Source of the DNA: Flavivirga spongiicola
GTDB lineage: Bacteria; Bacteroidota; Bacteroidia; Flavobacteriales; Flavobacteriaceae
Reading direction: 5' to 3'
Assembly (NCBI RefSeq): GCF_030540825.1
Contig: NZ_JAUOEO010000001.1
Location: 2,639,001-2,703,000, forward strand
DNA length: 64,000 nt
In this document: positions 26,006-34,735 of the stretch, in pieces
How the letters are laid out: every line of letters begins with the position of its first letter
Numbering within the stretch: position 1 is the first letter of the stretch
The notes under the pieces: model-generated
What the model was told of the DNA's origin: nothing
Database searches by the model: none
The model's input: the letters and a program-made list of their open reading frames with translations, nothing else
Translations under genes and position numbers: made by a program

Positions 26006-27924
26006 AATGGGATATTTAAAATAATAGTAGTTCCATTGCCTTTTAAAGTATCTATAACTAAATCTCCTTCAATATTTTCGATGCGTTTCTCTATATTTAT
26101 TAAGCCAATTCCTGATTTGGGTGTATTGATATCAAAGCCAGTACCATTATCTTCAACGATAATATTCAATGTATTATCATGTTCTGAAAATTGTACTATG
26201 GCTTCCGAAGCCTTTGAATGTTTAATAATGTTTGTAAGTAATTCCTGAATAATTCTAAACACTTGAATTTCTAATTTGTTTTCAATGCGTTTATTCACAT
26301 CAATATTTATAACTTTGATATCTATTTTTTTAGAATCAGAAATGCGTTTGGCAATGATTTTTGTAGACGGAATTAATCCTTTATTAATTTGAGCTCCAAA
26401 ATTTTTATTTTTCGAAATGCTTCTAATTTCATTATAGGTATCATTCATCAACTTTTTAAGTTTATCATAGAATTCAGAAAAATCTTCTTTGTCGTTATAA
26501 CTTTCGAGGTATAACTTAAGCGTAGCAACCTTACTGCCTAAATTATCATGTAGATCTGCAGCCATTTTATGGCGTTCAATTTCTTGTGCGTTTATTATAG
26601 CATCAATCCCTTCAAGCTCTTGCGTTTTTAAAAGCTGATTGAAATCTTGTTCTTGAATGGTTAAATTTTGTTCCATAATGATTCGCTTTTTCTTTGCATT
26701 TTTCTGTAAAAAGTAGATCAGTAATAAAGCCAATAATAGTGCAAATAATGTAGCAATTAATAAGTTCCGATTTTGTTTTCGTTTGTAGTTTACTTTAATG
26801 TTATCAGTTTGTAATTGTAGAATTTCTTTTTCCTTTTTCTCGGTTTCATATTTGGTTTGCACTTCTAAAAAATTCTTTTGATTTTCTGTGTTTAAGATGC
26901 TATCATTAAGAATGTTAGATTTTTCGGAATATTCCAAAGCCTTATTTATTTGGCCTAAACCTTTATAAGCTTCTTTTAAATTATTATAAACAAAGACCAA
27001 TGGTTTGCCTTTAACTTGCTTTATAGCTTTATTAAAGTAGGAAATAGCAATCTTATAGTTTTTGTTTTTAAGATGAATATAGCCCAAATTACTTTGGGTA
27101 ATTTCAATACCCGATTTTAGATTAATCTCATTTTTAAGCTGCAACGTTTTTTCAAGATATAATTGCGCTCTTTGCGGGGCTTTATCTAAATATAACTCTC
27201 CTAAATTGTTATAGATAATTGACAACGATCGTTTATCATTAACTTTAATGGCCAATTGTTCAGCTTCATTATTATAAATAATGGCTTTAATGGTGTCACC
27301 ATTTTTATAGTATTGTGTTGCTAGGTTTGGTAAAGTAATCAATTGAAATGGAGTCTGTTTTAAATTTTCAAACACCCCCAAGGCTTTTTCGCTATATTCT
27401 ATGGCTTTAGGATAAAGCTCTAATTCTGCAAACGCACTTGCTATATTACTGTAGCATTTTGCGGTATTAAGCGAATCGTTGGTTTTTTCAAAATAAGTAG
27501 CACTCTCTGTTAATGTTTTTATGGTCTTATTATAATCTCCAAGGCGTAATTGTATAGCTCCAAGACTTATGTTTACTATAGCAACACGTTTTTCATCATT
27601 TAATTTTTGGAGTAATCGTTTTGTGTTTTCAAAATAATAGGTTGCAGAATCTAATTGGGCCGTAAAAAACTGAAAACGACCTAATTGATTGTTAGTTTCG
27701 GCTAACAGCGAGTCGTTGGCTTTGTATTTAAAGGCTTTGTAGGCATATATTTTTCCTTTATTAAGGTCTATGCGTTCATGAAGCTTTGCCAATTGTAAAT
27801 TTACTTTTGCAATTTTAAATGAATCTTGAGAAACGCCAACGATTAATTTAAGGCTATCAATTTTTTTGTTTTGCGAAAAAGCAAAAGAGGAAATAAAACA
27901 TAATATGATTAGTGTTTTTTTCAT
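26002..27924 (-). CDS. TPR-containing sensor histidine kinase (NarL-type partner)
   Basis: 640 residues. A signal peptide (KKTLIILCFISSFAFS) is followed by a long series of TPR units (about 30-350), a coiled coil, one transmembrane helix (about 387-406, LLIATLFALLLALLLIYFL), a HisKA_3-type dimerisation domain with the phospho-His in KMAADLHDNLGSK (about residue 457), and a HATPase domain with N box ELLTNIIKHS, G1 box VEDNGTGFD and GIGLINIEKRI. The periplasmic TPR array is likely the sensor. The gene is co-transcribed with the response regulator and has a candidate promoter with a TATTTTTG -7 box at 27999-28006, 22 nt from operator copy 2. Confidence 0.9.
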   Translation of the reverse strand: MKKTLIILCFISSFAFSQNKKIDSLKLIVGVSQDSFKIAKVNLQLAKLHERIDLNKGKIYAYKAFKYKANDSLLAETNNQLGRFQFFTAQLDSATYYFENTKRLLQKLNDEKRVAIVNISLGAIQLRLGDYNKTIKTLTESATYFEKTNDSLNTAKCYSNIASAFAELELYPKAIEYSEKALGVFENLKQTPFQLITLPNLATQYYKNGDTIKAIIYNNEAEQLAIKVNDKRSLSIIYNNLGELYLDKAPQRAQLYLEKTLQLKNEINLKSGIEITQSNLGYIHLKNKNYKIAISYFNKAIKQVKGKPLVFVYNNLKEAYKGLGQINKALEYSEKSNILNDSILNTENQKNFLEVQTKYETEKKEKEILQLQTDNIKVNYKRKQNRNLLIATLFALLLALLLIYFLQKNAKKKRIIMEQNLTIQEQDFNQLLKTQELEGIDAIINAQEIERHKMAADLHDNLGSKVATLKLYLESYNDKEDFSEFYDKLKKLMNDTYNEIRSISKNKNFGAQINKGLIPSTKIIAKRISDSKKIDIKVINIDVNKRIENKLEIQVFRIIQELLTNIIKHSKASEAIVQFSEHDNTLNIIVEDNGTGFDINTPKSGIGLINIEKRIENIEGDLVIDTLKGNGTTIILNIPL

Positions 27925-27998
27925 GAATAAAATAGATAGCTATTGTTAAAATTACTGAATATTTCTTTGCTTGCTGTGTTTTTTGAGGTTTATACTTT

Positions 27999-28076
27999 CA
28001 AAAATAGTCCAATCAATCCAAAGAAGATATACCTATAATTAGGTATATGGGAATAATTTTTATAGCTATAATTTTA
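27999..28076. promoter_or_regulatory. Divergent promoter pair around operator copy 2
   Basis: Minus-strand -7 box TATTTTTG (27999-28006) lies 22 nt from the palindrome edge and would serve the kinase-regulator operon, with a leader of about 70 nt. Plus-strand -7 box TAATTTTA (28069-28076), also 22 nt away, would serve the beta-propeller gene. The -33 triplets adjoining the palindrome are imperfect here (ATC and ATG in place of TTG), which fits activator dependence. Confidence 0.65.
28029..28046. promoter_or_regulatory. NarL-type operator palindrome, copy 2
   Basis: The same 18-mer as at 24649-24666, ATACCTATAATTAGGTAT; here the arms extend to 9 bp (ATATACCTA/TAGGTATAT). It lies between the kinase gene and the T9SS propeller gene, with the same 22-nt distance to a -7 box on either side. 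Confidence 0.75.
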
Positions 28077-28101
28077 TTTGATAATTGAAAATGATTTTGC
28101 T

Positions 28102-30018
28102 ATGAAAAAAATTACTCAAAAAATTAAAGTGATTGTTTTAATTTTTACTTTTCTATTCTTAGGTATTAGTAGTGCGTATTCTCAATGGACACAGGTTGGC
28201 CAAGATATTGATGGAGAAGCAGCTGTTGACCGTTCAGGACGATCAGTTTCTATATCTGCTGATGGAACAATTGTTGCCATAGGAGCATCCTCTAATGGCG
28301 GAAATGGAACCGATTCTGGTCATGTGCGGGTATATCAAAATATTAATGGGACTTGGTTTCAATTAGGTCAGGATATTGACGGTCCGGCTGCAAGTGTTTT
28401 TTTCGGAAACGAAGTATCCTTATCGTCCAATGGTTTAAGATTGGCAGTGCATGCCGTACGCAACACTGGAGTTAACATAAATTCTGGTGAAACAACAGTT
28501 TATGATTTCAGTGGCGGTAATTGGGTACAAGTAGGAACCGGTATTTTAGGAGCAGGAAACAATGATGGCAATGGTACAAAGATAGACATATCCTCAGACG
28601 GGTTGCATGTAGCCATCGGTTCCAGTACAAATAGTAGTTTTTCAGGGAATGTACGTGTGTTCTCTTTTAATGGTACAAATTGGTTACAAACCGGAGCGGA
28701 TTTTGTTGGCAATGCAGTTGATCAATTAGGAAGAGGCGTTTCACTATCAGCTAATGGGTCGCGTTTGGCCATAGCTATTCCCGGTGATGATAGCTTAGGA
28801 AGCAGTTTGGGGAGTACCAGAGTTTATGAATATAATGGGAGTGCGTGGATTGAATTAGGATCAGGCATAGCAGGAGAACTTGCCAATGATAACCCTGGAG
28901 GTGTTTCATTATCTAGTGATGGTAATAGGGTAGCCATGGGAGCAAGTGGTAATGACGGTAATGGAACTATTTCTGGGCATGTAAGAATCTTTCAATATAA
29001 TGGTAGTGATTGGGTACAAATGGGATCTGATATTAATGGTGAAACAAGCGGAGATAGTGTAGGTAATCCTAATACATTCTCTTTAAGCTCGGACGGTTTA
29101 ACGGTGGCTATTGGAGCACCATCATATGATAATAGTACTGGCGTTACGGGTTATAATATTGGGCATGTTCGCGTTTTTAGATATAATGGACTTGATTGGA
29201 TTCAACAGGGTAATGGTATAGTTGGAGAGGCTGTCCAGGATGAATTCGGTGGAGCTGTTTCAATGTCAGCTAATGGTATAGTCGCAGTTGGAGCTTTTAA
29301 TAATGATGGAAGTGCCAATTTATCTGGTCATGTGAGAGTATTTGAATTTCCCCAATCAATATGGACAGGGGCTTCGCAAGCGTTTTCTTTAATTGATAAT
29401 TCAGATTGGACTCAAGAAGCCAACCAAGACAGAATTACAGATAATGTATGGTTAACAAGAGCAAATACAGGAGGGATTTTCAATATTGCTTTTGAAACAG
29501 ATTATACATCATTAGTAAGTCCATTAGATACTGAATGGGCTTTTGGAACAACAGCAAATATTGAAGCTCTTAATTTTGATACTTGGGAAAACACTATTAG
29601 TAGTGATCCGCAAAGTATGCTCAATTTAGATATGGTAGTTCATTTATTAACCGACAATATATATATAGATATAAAATTTACATCGTGGACAGGGAACACT
29701 TTAAGCAAAAGTGGATTTACAAAAAGTACATCGATGCAAAATGGGTTTTCATATCAACGTTCCACAAATCAAGCACTTCATGTAAAAATGTTTGTAAATG
29801 AAAATGTATTAAGATTATATCCTATTCCATCTTCAGATTTTATTAAAATTTCAGGTCTTACAGGAATTAAAAATTATGCTATTTATAATATTTTAGGAAC
29901 TCAACTTAAGTCAAACAACATAAAAAATAATGAACCAATAGATATCTTGGACTTAACCAATGGACTATATTTTATTCGCATTGATAACCAAAAAGGTATA
30001 AAATTTATGAAAAATTAA
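28102..30018 (+). CDS. Seven-bladed FG-GAP-like propeller protein, T9SS cargo
   Basis: 638 residues from ATG 28102 (an in-frame TTG at 28078 overlaps the promoter element). A signal peptide (KVIVLIFTFLFLGISSAYSQ) is followed by seven repeats of about 55-60 residues, each starting with W-x-Q-x-G-x-x-I-x-G and containing SxSxDGxxxAIGA, typical of FG-GAP_2 propeller blades. After about residue 425 there is a separate domain (WTGASQAFSLIDNSDWTQEANQDRI), then a C-terminal T9SS type A sorting domain (about 570-638, RLYPIPSSDFIKISGL to FIRIDNQKGIKFMKN). It is exported to the cell surface. Its promoter carries operator copy 2, so it is a probable output of the adjacent two-component system. Confidence 0.85.
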   Translation: MKKITQKIKVIVLIFTFLFLGISSAYSQWTQVGQDIDGEAAVDRSGRSVSISADGTIVAIGASSNGGNGTDSGHVRVYQNINGTWFQLGQDIDGPAASVFFGNEVSLSSNGLRLAVHAVRNTGVNINSGETTVYDFSGGNWVQVGTGILGAGNNDGNGTKIDISSDGLHVAIGSSTNSSFSGNVRVFSFNGTNWLQTGADFVGNAVDQLGRGVSLSANGSRLAIAIPGDDSLGSSLGSTRVYEYNGSAWIELGSGIAGELANDNPGGVSLSSDGNRVAMGASGNDGNGTISGHVRIFQYNGSDWVQMGSDINGETSGDSVGNPNTFSLSSDGLTVAIGAPSYDNSTGVTGYNIGHVRVFRYNGLDWIQQGNGIVGEAVQDEFGGAVSMSANGIVAVGAFNNDGSANLSGHVRVFEFPQSIWTGASQAFSLIDNSDWTQEANQDRITDNVWLTRANTGGIFNIAFETDYTSLVSPLDTEWAFGTTANIEALNFDTWENTISSDPQSMLNLDMVVHLLTDNIYIDIKFTSWTGNTLSKSGFTKSTSMQNGFSYQRSTNQALHVKMFVNENVLRLYPIPSSDFIKISGLTGIKNYAIYNILGTQLKSNNIKNNEPIDILDLTNGLYFIRIDNQKGIKFMKN

Positions 30019-30035
30019 AACAGACATTACTCATG

Positions 30036-32891
30036 TTAATGCGCCTCCAACCAGTTATCACCAATATCTAAATCAACATCTAAAGGAACAGATAACGTGT
30101 AAGCGTTTTCCATTTCGGTTTTAACAAGAGATTTGATGGTTTCTAATTCGGGTTTATAGACATCAAACACCAATTCATCATGAACTTGCAATAGCATTTT
30201 GCTTTTGTAATCGCCGGCTTCTAGCTTGTTATAAATATTAATCATGGCAATTTTAATAATATCAGCAGCACTGCCTTGTATGGGTGCATTTACGGCATTA
30301 CGTTCGGCAGCACCACGAACAACAGCATTTCTGGAATTAATATCTTTTAAGTAACGACGACGTCCCAATACTGTTTGTACATACCCATGATCTCTGGCAA
30401 AATCAACTTGTTCACTAATAAAGTTTCTGAGTTTTGGATAGGTCTCATAATATGTATCGATGAGTTCTTTAGATTCACTTCGCGATAAGTCTGTTTGATT
30501 ACTTAGTCCAAAAGCTGAAACACCATATATAATACCAAAATTAACAGTCTTAGCATTGCTACGCTGCTCGCGAGTTACTTCATTTAAAGGCACATTAAAT
30601 ACTTTTGAAGCTGTAGATGCATGAATATCTTCTCCATTTTTAAATGCAGAAATCATGGTTTCTTCTTCACTTAAGGCTGCAATAATGCGGAGTTCTATTT
30701 GAGAATAATCAGCAGCTAAAAGTGTGTAATCTTCACTTCGTGGAACAAAAGCCTTCCTGACCTGTTTGCCACGTTCAGTACGAATAGGAATGTTTTGAAG
30801 ATTAGGGTTGTTGCTACTTAATCTACCGGTGGCTGCAACAGTTTGCATATAATCTGTATGTACACGACCAGTTGATGCTTCAACCTGACTTGGTAAAGCA
30901 TCAACATAGGTGCTTTTTAGTTTTGCCAAACCTCTATAATCCAAAATATTTTGAATAATATCATGTTCTTTTGCTAAGTAAGATAGAATATCCTCAGACG
31001 TGGCATATTGACCTGTTTTGGTTTTCTTGGGCTTATCTACAAGTTTTAATTTTTCAAAAAGGATGATACCTAGTTGTTTTGGTGATGCGATATTAAATTC
31101 CTCGCCGGCAGCCTCGTAAATTTTAGTTTCTAATGAAGCAATATCTTTATTTAATTCTTCCGAGAGCGTCTCAAGGAATTTTTTATCCAAATTAATACCT
31201 TCTAATTCCATAGCAGCTAGTACTCGCAGTAGAGGTACTTCAATATCATCGAAAAGTTTTTGAGTATTAGCTTCTCCTAATTCTTTTTCAAAATGCTCTT
31301 TTAATTGAAGCGTAATATCAGAATCTTCAACCGCATATTCGGTTTGTTTTTCTAAAGGAACATCTCGCATCAATAATTGATTTTTTCCTTTTTTTCCAAT
31401 AAGTGTTTCAATAGAAATAGGGGTGTAATTCAAATATGTTTCGGCTAACACATCCATGTTATGCCGCATATCAGGATTGATAAGATAATGAGCCAGCATC
31501 GTGTCAAACAACTTCCCCTTAACTTCAATATTATATTTAGCAAGAACTTTAATGTCATACTTTAAATTTTGGCCAATTTTTTGAATATCCTCACTTTCAA
31601 AAAAAGGCCGAAATTGTTCAATAAGTTCTTGTGCTTCTGTTTTGTCTTCCGGAAATGGTAAATAAAATCCTTTGCCTACTTCCCATGAAAAAGCGATACC
31701 AACCAATTCTGCTGTAATAGGGTTTAAACCGGTGGTTTCAGTATCAAAACATACAGAAGTCTGATTCATTAAATTTTTAATGAAGAGTTTGGTGGCCATT
31801 CCAAAATCTACACTTTGGTAAAAATGAGATGTTGTTTCGGCTGTTTTTCGTGTATATTCTGAAGTGACTTCTGGGGTTTTTGAATCTGAAACATCACCTC
31901 CAAATAAAGAAAATTGTCCTGCTCCGGCTGACGCTTGTTCTTTAGGCGTCGCTTTTGTTTCTGCTTGTTTTGTAGTTGATGCTGTATTCGTTTGCGGAGT
32001 TTCGCTATTAGTAGTAAATGTTTTATTGAAATTGTCAATTAAACGCCTAAATTCTAATTCTTGGAAAATCTCAGTTACTTTAGGAATATCGGGTTGGTCT
32101 AATTCAAAATCTTTAGCATCAAAAGTTACTGGGACATCTAGCATTATGGTCGCCAATTTTTTTGATAAGATTCCCAATTCACCATTTGCTTCAATTTTCT
32201 CTTTCATTTTGCCTTTCAACTCATTGGTGTTGGCTAAGAGGTTTTCCATACTGCCATATTGAGCTAAAAACTTTTTTGCTGTTTTTTCACCAACGCCAGG
32301 AAGCCCAGGGATATTATCACTGGAATCCCCCATCATTCCTAGAAAGTCAATGACTTGTAAGGGATCAGTAACTTCAAATTTTTTCTGAACTTCAGGGATG
32401 CCCCAAGTTTCGTAACCACCTCCAAAAACTGGGCGATACATAAAAATATTTTCAGAAACCAATTGTGCAAAATCCTTATCGGGAGTCACCATAAAGGTTT
32501 GATAACCTTCTTTTTCGGCTTGTTTAGCAAGTGTTCCAATAACATCATCGGCTTCATAACCTTCCTTAACCATAATAGGAATGTGCATGGCTTTTAAAAT
32601 GTCTTGAATAATGGGAACAGCAATTTTTATTGCTTCAGGTGTCTCGTCTCTATTTGCCTTATAAGCTTCATACATATCAACGCGGTCTACACTTCCTCCC
32701 TTGTCAAAACAAACTGCTAAATGATCTGGACGTTCACGCTTGATCACGTCTAAAAGAGAGTTCATAAACCCCATAATTGCCGAAGTATCAACACCTTTAG
32801 AATTGATTCTAGGATTTTTTATAAAGGCATAGTAGCCACGAAAAATTAATGCGAAGGCATCAACTAAAAAGACACGTTTGTTATCTGACAT
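30036..32891 (-). CDS. polA: DNA polymerase I
   Basis: 951 residues with three modules: 5'-3' exonuclease/flap domain (about 1-290, VFLVDAFALIFRGYYAF; GMMGDSSDNIPGLPGVGEKTA), an active-looking 3'-5' exonuclease (about 370-550, VCFDTETTGLNP with its DxE pair) and the family A polymerase (about 600-951, ADYSQIELRIIAAL, NFGIIYGVSAFGLS and QVHDELVFDV). It fills gaps and removes Okazaki primers. The low-complexity linker between the first two modules (about 290-360) contains QFSLF (residues 326-330, bases 31902-31916), resembling the beta-clamp-binding pentapeptide. It converges with the propeller gene, with only 17 nt between the two stop codons. Confidence 0.97.
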   Translation of the reverse strand: MSDNKRVFLVDAFALIFRGYYAFIKNPRINSKGVDTSAIMGFMNSLLDVIKRERPDHLAVCFDKGGSVDRVDMYEAYKANRDETPEAIKIAVPIIQDILKAMHIPIMVKEGYEADDVIGTLAKQAEKEGYQTFMVTPDKDFAQLVSENIFMYRPVFGGGYETWGIPEVQKKFEVTDPLQVIDFLGMMGDSSDNIPGLPGVGEKTAKKFLAQYGSMENLLANTNELKGKMKEKIEANGELGILSKKLATIMLDVPVTFDAKDFELDQPDIPKVTEIFQELEFRRLIDNFNKTFTTNSETPQTNTASTTKQAETKATPKEQASAGAGQFSLFGGDVSDSKTPEVTSEYTRKTAETTSHFYQSVDFGMATKLFIKNLMNQTSVCFDTETTGLNPITAELVGIAFSWEVGKGFYLPFPEDKTEAQELIEQFRPFFESEDIQKIGQNLKYDIKVLAKYNIEVKGKLFDTMLAHYLINPDMRHNMDVLAETYLNYTPISIETLIGKKGKNQLLMRDVPLEKQTEYAVEDSDITLQLKEHFEKELGEANTQKLFDDIEVPLLRVLAAMELEGINLDKKFLETLSEELNKDIASLETKIYEAAGEEFNIASPKQLGIILFEKLKLVDKPKKTKTGQYATSEDILSYLAKEHDIIQNILDYRGLAKLKSTYVDALPSQVEASTGRVHTDYMQTVAATGRLSSNNPNLQNIPIRTERGKQVRKAFVPRSEDYTLLAADYSQIELRIIAALSEEETMISAFKNGEDIHASTASKVFNVPLNEVTREQRSNAKTVNFGIIYGVSAFGLSNQTDLSRSESKELIDTYYETYPKLRNFISEQVDFARDHGYVQTVLGRRRYLKDINSRNAVVRGAAERNAVNAPIQGSAADIIKIAMINIYNKLEAGDYKSKMLLQVHDELVFDVYKPELETIKSLVKTEMENAYTLSVPLDVDLDIGDNWLEAH

Positions 32892-33071
32892 TTTGTTTAT
32901 TTTGATGGAAAATCAAAGCTACAAAAAGTTATGCTTAAAATTTGATTTAAGTCTGTTTTCGATTTAATATTTTTTAAAATGCAAAATACCTTAAATCTTA
33001 ACAATTAGTTAAATAAAATTCACTTTACAATCATTAATTTAGAATACCATTATATTTGATAAAAAAGAAAT

Positions 33072-34307
33072 ATGCTTCGTTGGATTATTTTTCTGGTCAT
33101 TTTTGGAATCGCAGATATTTATGCTTTTCAAGCATTTAAAACGGTTTCAAAAAATAATTGGCTTCAAATACTATATTGGTTTATCACCGTTTTAGTGATA
33201 GGTAATTTTGTATTTCATTATTACGGTTTTAATAGAAGTGATGGGTTCTCTCATGGACATGCGTATGCTTTTGGGTTTTTTATAGCCTTGTTAGTGCCTA
33301 AAATGGTTGTGTTAGCTATTATGGTTGGTGAAGATATTTTTAGAGTACCACAAGCGGTTTTTAGGTATTTTACTGAAGGTGATACGGCTAAAGGAAATTA
33401 TTTTGCGTCAAGACGCCAGTTTATAAGCAAGATTGCATTGGGTATTGCTACTATACCGTTAGCCTCCATTATTTATGGAATTTATAAAGGAAGGTACAAT
33501 TATAAAGTATTAAAATATACGCTTCACTTTGAGGATTTACCTGAGGCTTTTGATGGCTACAAATTAACTCAAATTAGCGATATCCATTCTGGGAGTTTTG
33601 ATAATATGGATAAGGTGAATTATGCAGTTGACTTAATAAACGAGCAGCAAAGCGATCTGATATTGTTTACGGGTGATATGGTAAACAACAAAGCAGAGGA
33701 ATTGGTACCTTATAAAAATATTTTTGGCAAACTAAAGGCTAAGGATGGCTTGTTTTCTGTGTTAGGGAATCATGATTATGGCGATTATGTTCAATGGGAG
33801 TCTGAAGAAGCAAAAAAACAAAATTTAGAAGATTTAAAAAACCTCCAAAGAGACATAGGGTTCGATGTATTGTTGAATGAGAGTAGGTATTTAGAAAGAA
33901 ATGGTGAACGCATTGCTTTGATTGGTGTCGAAAACTGGGGAGCAGGCGGATTTAAAACGGCAGGTGATTTAAAAAAAGCTTCAAGTGTTATTGATAAAAA
34001 TGATTTTAAGATTTTGATGAGCCACGATCCATCTCATTGGGAAAGAAAGGTGATTCAAGACGATTATCATTATCATTTAACGTTAAGTGGCCACACCCAT
34101 GGGATGCAGTTTGGTATTGAAATACCAGGATGGTTTAAGTGGAGCCCTGCAAAATGGCGTTATAAATATTGGGCAGGTATTTATGAGGAACTAGGGCAGT
34201 ATATAAATGTAAATAGAGGCTTTGGGTATTTAGCATTTCCAGGGCGTGTAGGAATATGGCCAGAAATTACAGTTATAGAACTTAAAAAAGGTGCAAATAA
34301 CGCATAA
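33072..34307 (+). CDS. Membrane-anchored metallophosphoesterase
   Basis: 411 residues. N-terminal membrane helices (about 1-20, 26-48, 60-85, 115-135) are followed by a calcineurin-like phosphoesterase domain: LTQISDIHSG (DxH), LFTGDMVNN (GD), VLGNHDYGD (GNHD), LMSHDPSHW (H) and LTLSGHTHGMQFG (GHxH). Related YkuE/YaeI-type enzymes hydrolyse phosphodiesters such as UDP-diacylglucosamine or lipid substrates at the membrane. A -7 box TATATTTG (33051-33058) precedes the gene without a clear -33. The exact substrate is unknown. Confidence 0.88.
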   Translation: MLRWIIFLVIFGIADIYAFQAFKTVSKNNWLQILYWFITVLVIGNFVFHYYGFNRSDGFSHGHAYAFGFFIALLVPKMVVLAIMVGEDIFRVPQAVFRYFTEGDTAKGNYFASRRQFISKIALGIATIPLASIIYGIYKGRYNYKVLKYTLHFEDLPEAFDGYKLTQISDIHSGSFDNMDKVNYAVDLINEQQSDLILFTGDMVNNKAEELVPYKNIFGKLKAKDGLFSVLGNHDYGDYVQWESEEAKKQNLEDLKNLQRDIGFDVLLNESRYLERNGERIALIGVENWGAGGFKTAGDLKKASSVIDKNDFKILMSHDPSHWERKVIQDDYHYHLTLSGHTHGMQFGIEIPGWFKWSPAKWRYKYWAGIYEELGQYINVNRGFGYLAFPGRVGIWPEITVIELKKGANNA

Positions 34308-34361
34308 TTGCTAAGAAATGCTATATTTGTATAAGAAAATTTGACTAATAAACAATAAGGT

Positions 34362-34658
34362 ATGTCAAAATTTGGGGAACTTATAGATGTAGAAATTCCT
34401 GTTTTGTTAGATTTTTATACAGAATGGAATGATCAGTCAACAGCTATGCATCTTGTTTTAAGAGATGTTGCTGCAGCACTTGGTGATAAAGCTAAAGTTA
34501 TAAAGATTGATGTTGAAAAGAATGAAGAACTGGCAGAAGCTTTAAGAGTGAAAACTTTACCAACACTTATTATTTATAAAGACGGCGAGATGAAATGGCG
34601 CCAAAGCGGAGAACAGGATGCCAATACACTTATAGGCATTATTCAGCAATACGCTTAA
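34362..34658 (+). CDS. Thioredoxin-fold protein lacking the CxxC motif
   Basis: 98 residues, thioredoxin length. The strand VPVLLDFYTEW is intact, but the active-site WCGPC is replaced by WNDQS, leaving no cysteine there or anywhere in the protein. The cis-Pro segment LPTLIIYKDGE (about 70-80) is kept. It therefore cannot carry out dithiol-disulfide exchange; it may act as a chaperone or binding module. It lies 54 nt after the metallophosphoesterase gene; a TATATTTG box at 34322-34329 could give it a separate start. From memory, similar Cys-less forms exist in other Flavobacteriia. Confidence 0.85.
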   Translation: MSKFGELIDVEIPVLLDFYTEWNDQSTAMHLVLRDVAAALGDKAKVIKIDVEKNEELAEALRVKTLPTLIIYKDGEMKWRQSGEQDANTLIGIIQQYA

Positions 34659-34661
34659 CAA

Positions 34662-34681
34662 ATTTCTGTGAAGACAGGAAT
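34662..34681. repeat. Short hairpin repeat ATTTCTGT-GAAG-ACAGGAAT
   Basis: Nearly perfect 8-bp arms (one G-T pair) starting 3 nt after the thioredoxin-like stop, between convergent genes. Same design as 6460-6479 (identical GAAG loop) and 16179-16198. Confidence 0.55.
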
Positions 34682-34735
34682 CTCAATCAAAATCAATTTT
34701 TTGAAGTGGACTTTTTTAAAATAAATATACTTTAG

